NCBI GenBank assembly: GCA_910587765.1
Contig: CAJUNR010000003.1
Coordinates: 80,155 to 144,154, forward strand
Direction: 5' to 3'
Source: an uncultured Lachnospiraceae bacterium
GTDB taxonomy: Bacteria; Bacillota; Clostridia; Lachnospirales; Lachnospiraceae
DNA: 64,000 nt
Part shown: in pieces, positions 59,894 to 64,000 of the stretch
How the letters are laid out: the number at the start of each line of letters is the position of its first letter
How positions within the stretch are numbered: position 1 is the first letter of the stretch
Translations under genes and position numbers: made by a program
The notes under the pieces: model-generated
What the model was told of the DNA's origin: nothing
The model's input: the letters and a program-made list of their open reading frames with translations, nothing else
The model's database searches: none

Positions 59894-60301
59894 AACATCA
59901 CCGTTTTTTATTCTAACAGATTCTTCCGGGAAATTCCAGTAGAAATTTGAAGGATGCGGCTCTTTATCCGCAAAACTTTAAGTCCTTCCCGGCTGCTCTC
60001 TGTTGCTCTCTGTATTTGATAAACAGGAACATCGCGCACAGCTCCGGCGGAAATTCTCTGAGACGTCGGTCCGGCATCCGCCATTATTCATCATTCTTCT
60101 GAAACAGGGCGATGCGCCGGATATGCGTCAGGCATATGAATTTCAGAAACTTCTTGAGATATATTGATTATAGCATACAGCCAATGAAAATACAACTATT
60201 ATTTTATCTGATAAAGTGCGGAGCATTTGGGCGGAACAGGGATCAAAAATGATGTCGGTTTCGTGACCGTACCGGAACCGGGGAAGGCTCTGCGGTATAA
60301 C
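59894..60301. other. Gene-poor stretch with a possible short relic ORF
   Basis: A stretch of 408 bases without a convincing gene. A minus-strand frame at 59964-60077 could encode 37 residues (starting MPDRRLREFPPELCAMF) with protein-like composition but no good ribosome site; it may be a gene relic. The right part (60180-60290) is AT-rich and ends in the target site of element D. Confidence 0.4.
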
Positions 60302-60497
60302 GTTACTGTTCACATCCACGCCACCCGGACGCCCGACGCGGGCAGCTCATCCTTCCAGACCCCGCTCGCGCTTAATGAAGGGACGCAGCGGTACTAAGGC
60401 GCGAAAAAACCGCGCCTAAGGACCGGCGCCCTTCAATGGGTCTTTCAGGATGAGCTGCCCGCATCAGGCTGAAACCGGTGTAGATGTGAACAGTAAC
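60302..60497 (+). mobile_element. Palindromic MITE-like element D (short form)
   Basis: A 196-base non-coding element with perfect 15-base terminal inverted repeats GTTACTGTTCACATC / GATGTGAACAGTAAC. It is flanked by a perfect 8-base direct repeat GGTATAAC (60294-60301 and 60498-60505), the best target duplication of the family. Internal stems: GCGGGCAGCTCATCC / GGATGAGCTGCCCGC, AGACCC / GGGTCT, TGAAGGG / CCCTTCA and AGGCGCG / CGCGCCT. Reverse orientation to A and C; no 17-base insertions. Not coding in any frame. Confidence 0.9.
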
Positions 60498-60535
60498 GGT
60501 ATAACAAAAAAATATAACGAATCCGAAAATGTTCT

Positions 60536-60566
60536 CTGTACAGTACAGGCAGTGCTGTGCTATACT
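60536..60566 (+). promoter_or_regulatory. Promoter and palindromic operator of the CDF gene
   Basis: CTGTACAGTACAG (60536-60548) is a 13-base palindrome overlapping the -35 region (TGTACA, 60537-60542); a -10 box TATACT follows at 60561-60566 with an 18-base spacer. A metal-responsive repressor could bind here, but no consensus is known to me. Confidence 0.5.
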
Positions 60567-60601
60567 GGTGAGAAAATGAAATGGAAGGGGACGGACAGAG
60601 T

Positions 60602-61507
60602 ATGGATGAGCAGAATCAGAAAACTGCCATGCGCGTATCGACGGTCAGTATTGCAGTCAATCTGCTGCTGTCGGTGGGGAAGCTGCTGGCGGGAATATTC
60701 GGCAGATCCGGAGCCATGATATCGGATGCGGTTCACTCGGCGTCCGACGTATTCAGTACGTTTATCGTGATTGTCGGCGTGCGCGTATCGGCCAAAAAAT
60801 CCGACACCCATCATCCCTACGGGCACGAACGGCTGGAGTGTGTTGCTTCTATTATACTGGCAACGGTGCTTCTGGTCACGGGCTTCGGAATCGGGCTGGG
60901 AGGCCTGCGGACGGTTCTCTCCGCGGATTATGAGCATCTGGCCATACCCGGACGGATGGCGCTGGCGGCTGCGGTAATCTCCATAGCCGTAAAAGAATGG
61001 ATGTACTGGTATACGAGAGCGGCCGCGAAAAAGATCAATTCCGGCGCCCTGATGGCGGACGCCTGGCACCACCGGTCAGATTCACTGTCTTCGGTCGGCG
61101 CGCTGATCGGCATTGCCGGCGCCAGGATGGGATACCCGCTTCTGGATCCGGCGGCGAGCATTGTCATCAGCATTTTTATCGCCAGGGCGGCCTATGAGAT
61201 TTTCATGGACGCGGTCAACAAGATGGTGGACAGAGCCTGCGACGCGGAGACGGAAGAGACGATCCGCGGACTTGTGCTTGGGCAGGAAGGCGTGCTGGGG
61301 ATCGACCGTCTGATGACAAGGCTGTTCGGGGCGAAGATCTATGTGGATATGGAGATTGCCGCCGACGGCAGCCGGACGCTGTATGAGACCCATGCGATCG
61401 CGGAGCGGGTCCACGACGCCATTGAGGAACATTTTCCCGAGGTCAAACACTGTATGGTGCATGTGAACCCCGCGTCCTGCGGGCCGGATAAAGACATGGA
61501 ACGTTGA
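60602..61507 (+). CDS. Cation diffusion facilitator (metal exporter)
   Basis: A 301-residue membrane protein of the CDF family that exports divalent metals by proton antiport. Six helices in the first 210 residues carry the metal-site motifs, with Ser/Asp pairs in SDAVHSASDVFS and HHRSDSLSS and the HPYGHERLE loop. A C-terminal cytoplasmic domain (ferredoxin-like) follows. ATG 60602 has GGAAGGGG 11 bases upstream; ATG 60581 is an alternative. Preceded by a palindrome that may bind a metal regulator. Confidence 0.92.
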   Translation: MDEQNQKTAMRVSTVSIAVNLLLSVGKLLAGIFGRSGAMISDAVHSASDVFSTFIVIVGVRVSAKKSDTHHPYGHERLECVASIILATVLLVTGFGIGLGGLRTVLSADYEHLAIPGRMALAAAVISIAVKEWMYWYTRAAAKKINSGALMADAWHHRSDSLSSVGALIGIAGARMGYPLLDPAASIVISIFIARAAYEIFMDAVNKMVDRACDAETEETIRGLVLGQEGVLGIDRLMTRLFGAKIYVDMEIAADGSRTLYETHAIAERVHDAIEEHFPEVKHCMVHVNPASCGPDKDMER

Positions 61508-61559
61508 CCCGGCGTCTGCACTGTGAGAGCCGGGAGGGAGAGGAGCGAACGGAACAGAG

Positions 61560-62453
61560 ATGAAAGAAAAGACGCACAGAGGAAGAACCGCGGGCGTTCT
61601 GGCGTTGCTTCTGGCGCTGGCCGTATTGTGGGCCGGCGCCGGCTGGCGGCGGGTATCCGAAACGGCCGATGCGGACGCCCTTACGATCACGGCGCTCTCT
61701 GTCGGCAAGGCGGATGCGCTGATCGTACAGGAAGGCGGACATGTGCTTCTGATTGATACGGGAGAGGAGGACGACGGAGACGAGATCGTACAGGAACTGA
61801 AGGAAAAGGGGATCCGCCGTCTCGATCTGCTGATTGTGACGCATTTTGACAAAGATCATGTGGGCGGGGCGGCGTATGTGATGGAGCAGATGGAGGTGTC
61901 TGCGGTGCTGATGCCGGATTATGAAGGAGACCGGCCGGAATACCGGGAGTTCCTGGAGCGCCTTGAGGGACATACGAATGCGCAGAGGGTGACGGGAACG
62001 CTGGAACTGTCGAAAGGCGCGATGGAGATCGCGGTATACGCCGCCGAAGATCCGCAGGGACTTCAGGCCGGGAAAGAAGAGTATGACAACGATATGTCGC
62101 TGGTCACGAGTATCCGTTATGGGGACAGACGCTTTCTTCTGACCGGCGACATTGAGGGAGACCGCATCCGGCAGATGCTTGACGGGGATACGGACTGGAA
62201 GCATGACTGGATCAAGATGCCGCATCACGGCAGATACGACGAAGCGCTTGCCGCGCTGCTGGAAGCCGTTTCCCCGCAGGCGGCGGTGATCTGCTGTTCC
62301 GACAAGCATCCGGCGGACGAGAAGACGCGGATGCTGCTGGAAGAGATCGGAATTTCCGTGTGGGATACGGCGGAGCAGGCTGTAGTGACGGTATGCGACG
62401 GGGAAAATATGACGCTGTTGAGCGGCTCAGGAGGAAACGATGAGAGAGATTAA
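61560..62453 (+). CDS. ComEC-like metallo-beta-lactamase fold protein
   Basis: A 297-residue exported hydrolase. A signal anchor (about residues 10-30) is followed by a metallo-beta-lactamase domain of the ComEC/Rec2 C-terminal type: zinc motif THFDKDHVGG, LLTGDIE and MPHHGRYDE. These domains are thought to act on DNA or nucleotides outside the membrane. It lacks the membrane channel of ComEC. It overlaps the fumarase alpha gene by 14 bases. Substrate unknown. Confidence 0.88.
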   Translation: MKEKTHRGRTAGVLALLLALAVLWAGAGWRRVSETADADALTITALSVGKADALIVQEGGHVLLIDTGEEDDGDEIVQELKEKGIRRLDLLIVTHFDKDHVGGAAYVMEQMEVSAVLMPDYEGDRPEYREFLERLEGHTNAQRVTGTLELSKGAMEIAVYAAEDPQGLQAGKEEYDNDMSLVTSIRYGDRRFLLTGDIEGDRIRQMLDGDTDWKHDWIKMPHHGRYDEALAALLEAVSPQAAVICCSDKHPADEKTRMLLEEIGISVWDTAEQAVVTVCDGENMTLLSGSGGNDERD

Positions 62454-63282
62454 AGCGGAACAGATCACGGAAGTGATCGAGAGACTCTGTATTGAGGCAA
62501 ATGAACATCTGCCGGAGGATGTAAAAAGCGCCATCCGGACGTGCCGCGCCTGCGAGGACGGGGAGATTGCCGGAGGAGTGCTGGACGACATTATCGAAAA
62601 TTACGAGATTGCCGACCGGGAATGCGTGCCGGTCTGTCAGGATACCGGGATGGCCTGCGTCTTTCTGGAAATCGGGCAGGATGTGCACATCGCGGGAGGG
62701 GACCTGACGGAAGCGGTGAACGAGGGCGTCCGCCGGGGATATGACAGAGGGTATCTGCGGAAGTCGGTCGTAAAGGATCCGGTCCGCCGGGGAAACACCG
62801 GCGACAACACGCCGGCGATGCTCTACACGGAGATTGTGCCGGGAGAACAGATTCGGATTACGGTGGGCCCCAAAGGTTTCGGAAGCGAGAATATGAGCGC
62901 TATCCGGATGTTCAAGCCGTCGGCCGGTCTGCAGGGCATTAAGGATTTTATTCTGGAGACGGTGGAGACGGCGGGGCCGAACCCCTGTCCGCCCATGGTC
63001 GTGGGAGTGGGAATCGGCGGTACCTTTGACAAGGCGGCGCTGCTGGCAAAAAAAGCGCTGATGCGTCCGCTTGATTCCGCCAATGAGGATCCCTTCTATG
63101 CGGATCTGGAGCATGAGATGCTGGAGAGAATCAATGAGCTCGGCATCGGGCCTCAGGGCTTCGGCGGACGGACGACGGCGATCGGCCTGAATATCGAGAC
63201 GCTGCCGACTCACATTGCGGGGATGCCCTGCGCCGTCAATATCAGTTGTCATGTGACCAGGCATCAGACGGAGGTGATCTAG
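62440..63282 (+). CDS. Fumarate hydratase, alpha subunit
   Basis: A 280-residue iron-sulphur hydratase subunit (TtdA / FumA N-terminal family). Cluster cysteines are visible in TCRACEDG, VCQDTGMAC and ISCHVTRH. With the beta subunit it interconverts fumarate and malate (or dehydrates tartrate). AGGAGG precedes ATG 62440; it overlaps the MBL gene by 14 bases. Length and motifs fit the two-subunit class I enzymes of anaerobes. Confidence 0.93.
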   Translation: MREIKAEQITEVIERLCIEANEHLPEDVKSAIRTCRACEDGEIAGGVLDDIIENYEIADRECVPVCQDTGMACVFLEIGQDVHIAGGDLTEAVNEGVRRGYDRGYLRKSVVKDPVRRGNTGDNTPAMLYTEIVPGEQIRITVGPKGFGSENMSAIRMFKPSAGLQGIKDFILETVETAGPNPCPPMVVGVGIGGTFDKAALLAKKALMRPLDSANEDPFYADLEHEMLERINELGIGPQGFGGRTTAIGLNIETLPTHIAGMPCAVNISCHVTRHQTEVI

Positions 63283-63283
63283 G

Positions 63284-63835
63284 ATGGAGAGACATATTAC
63301 GCTGCCGCTTACGGAAGAACTGGCGCGCAGTCTGCGCGTGGGAGACAGAGTGTATTTAACCGGTACGCTTTACACGTCCAGAGACGCGGGACATAAGCGC
63401 ATGTGCGAGACGCTGGCGAAGGGGGAGCCGCTCCCGTTCGACCCGCGGGACGCGACAATCTATTATGTGGGACCGACGCCGGCCAAACCCGGGCAGGTCA
63501 TCGGCTCCGCAGGGCCGACCACGAGCGGCCGTATGGACGCCTACGCGCCGACGCTGATGTCCGTGGGCGCCAGAGGGATGATCGGCAAGGGAGCGCGTCT
63601 TCCGGAGGTCATTGAGGCCATGAAACAATACGGCGGCGTCTATTTCGGAGCCATCGGCGGAGCCGGCGCTCTGCTGGCAAAGTGCATCAAAAAATGCGAA
63701 CTGATTGCGTATGAGGATCTGGGCGCGGAAGCGCTGCGAAAACTGTATGTAGAAGAGATGCCGCTCTTCGTCGTCATCGACAGCGAGGGCGGGAACCTGT
63801 ATGAAGAAGGCCGGGCGGCGTATCGGAAGCGCTGA
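63284..63835 (+). CDS. Fumarate hydratase, beta subunit
   Basis: A 183-residue partner subunit (TtdB / FumA C-terminal family). Characteristic motifs are VGPTPAKPGQVIGSAGPTTSGRMD and VYFGAIGGAGALLAKCI (cited in part), followed by EALRKLYVEEMPLFV. It starts 1 base after the alpha gene stop, with GGAGGTGATC upstream. The pair probably serves fumarate formation in a partial TCA pathway; tartrate use is possible too. Confidence 0.93.
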   Translation: MERHITLPLTEELARSLRVGDRVYLTGTLYTSRDAGHKRMCETLAKGEPLPFDPRDATIYYVGPTPAKPGQVIGSAGPTTSGRMDAYAPTLMSVGARGMIGKGARLPEVIEAMKQYGGVYFGAIGGAGALLAKCIKKCELIAYEDLGAEALRKLYVEEMPLFVVIDSEGGNLYEEGRAAYRKR

Positions 63836-63870
63836 TTCGCTGCGGACCGCCGTTTGATTTGGTATGTCTG

Positions 63871-63920
63871 ATTCCTGTGGACGGTGCAGCAGAGACTACG
63901 CTGTTTGCAGGAATTTTTTT
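63871..63920 (+). terminator. Terminator of the fumarase genes
   Basis: ATTCCTG / CAGGAAT closing a 30-base loop with an inner pairing, followed by TTTTTTT. The remaining bases to the window end hold no recognisable gene. Confidence 0.65.
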
Positions 63921-64000
63921 GCTGCCGCAGAACCGCGGCGCAATATCGTGGAGTATTCTACTCTACGAATCGTCAGTCTTTTAACAATCATAAATATTTT

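Noticed and set aside
57494..59950. Plus-strand open frame of 818 codons across murL and srtB
   Set aside because: It crosses two real minus-strand genes and the gap between them, and shows no family motifs.

Overview
The window is a chromosomal segment of a moderately GC-rich anaerobic Firmicute, most likely a Lachnospiraceae / Clostridium-like species. Evidence for this is the gene set and Gram-positive signals: strong AGGAGG-type ribosome sites, some GTG/TTG starts, class B sortase, ftsEX with a coiled-coil M23 hydrolase and a C-terminal processing protease, bacteriohemerythrins, a CdaR-type regulator, a two-subunit iron-sulphur fumarase, and smpB next to ssrA. Species cannot be named from sequence reading alone.

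Layout. 1-3.0 kb: the 3' end of a metallo-beta-lactamase-fold gene, overlapped by an AT-rich type II restriction-modification pair that looks horizontally acquired. 3.2-10.4 kb: a lipoprotein, a DUF2726 protein, two hemerythrin/CheX-like proteins and a hybrid histidine kinase, probably a sensory group. 10.5-14.4 kb: a dTDP-sugar ketoisomerase-like cupin, a GT-C type membrane protein and an L,D-transpeptidase. 14.7-18.9 kb: citrate synthase, a DUF3048 lipoprotein and an HtrA protease. 19.3-22.8 kb: a ClpX-type unfoldase followed by an LspA-like membrane aspartyl protease and a DUF3810 metalloprotease-like protein, then an FMN-bind-like protein. 23.1-28.3 kb: CdaR regulator, ftsE, ftsX, M23 hydrolase, S41 protease. 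28.4-33.1 kb: two convergent class A penicillin-binding proteins. 33.1-37.5 kb (minus strand): dTDP-rhamnose genes, a MerR-methyltransferase fusion and an AraC regulator. 37.7-42.0 kb: UPF0303 protein and a biotin cluster (bioY-bioB-bioD-bioA) behind a BirA-type operator. 42.0-47.3 kb: a phosphoribosyltransferase and carAB. 47.3-51.8 kb: secG, smpB, ssrA (tmRNA), an Hpt protein and a second hybrid kinase. 51.9-59.9 kb: an unknown charged protein, an orphan OmpR regulator, bactofilin, a degenerate LytM protein, an S1 protein, a MurD-MurL pair and sortase B. 60.3-63.9 kb: a cation diffusion facilitator, a ComEC-like metallo-beta-lactamase protein and fumarase subunits.

The strongest unexplained structure is a family of non-coding palindromic insertions of 195-231 bp at 12657-12851, 14431-14661, 18985-19214 and 60302-60497. 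They share terminal inverted repeats of the form GTTACTKTTCAC and a nested GC-rich stem structure. Two copies are flanked by perfect 8-9 bp direct repeats, so they behave like MITEs whose transposase is not in this window. Shorter elements share the same ends, and a second 52-88 bp double-hairpin repeat family is interspersed with them. Other points worth a second look are a likely MurD2-MurL route to D-glutamate in peptidoglycan, a MerR-type promoter with a 19-bp spacer plus a three-way-junction leader upstream of rfbB, the ClpX/LspA-like/DUF3810 gene trio, and a restriction gene that overlaps the 3' end of its host gene.
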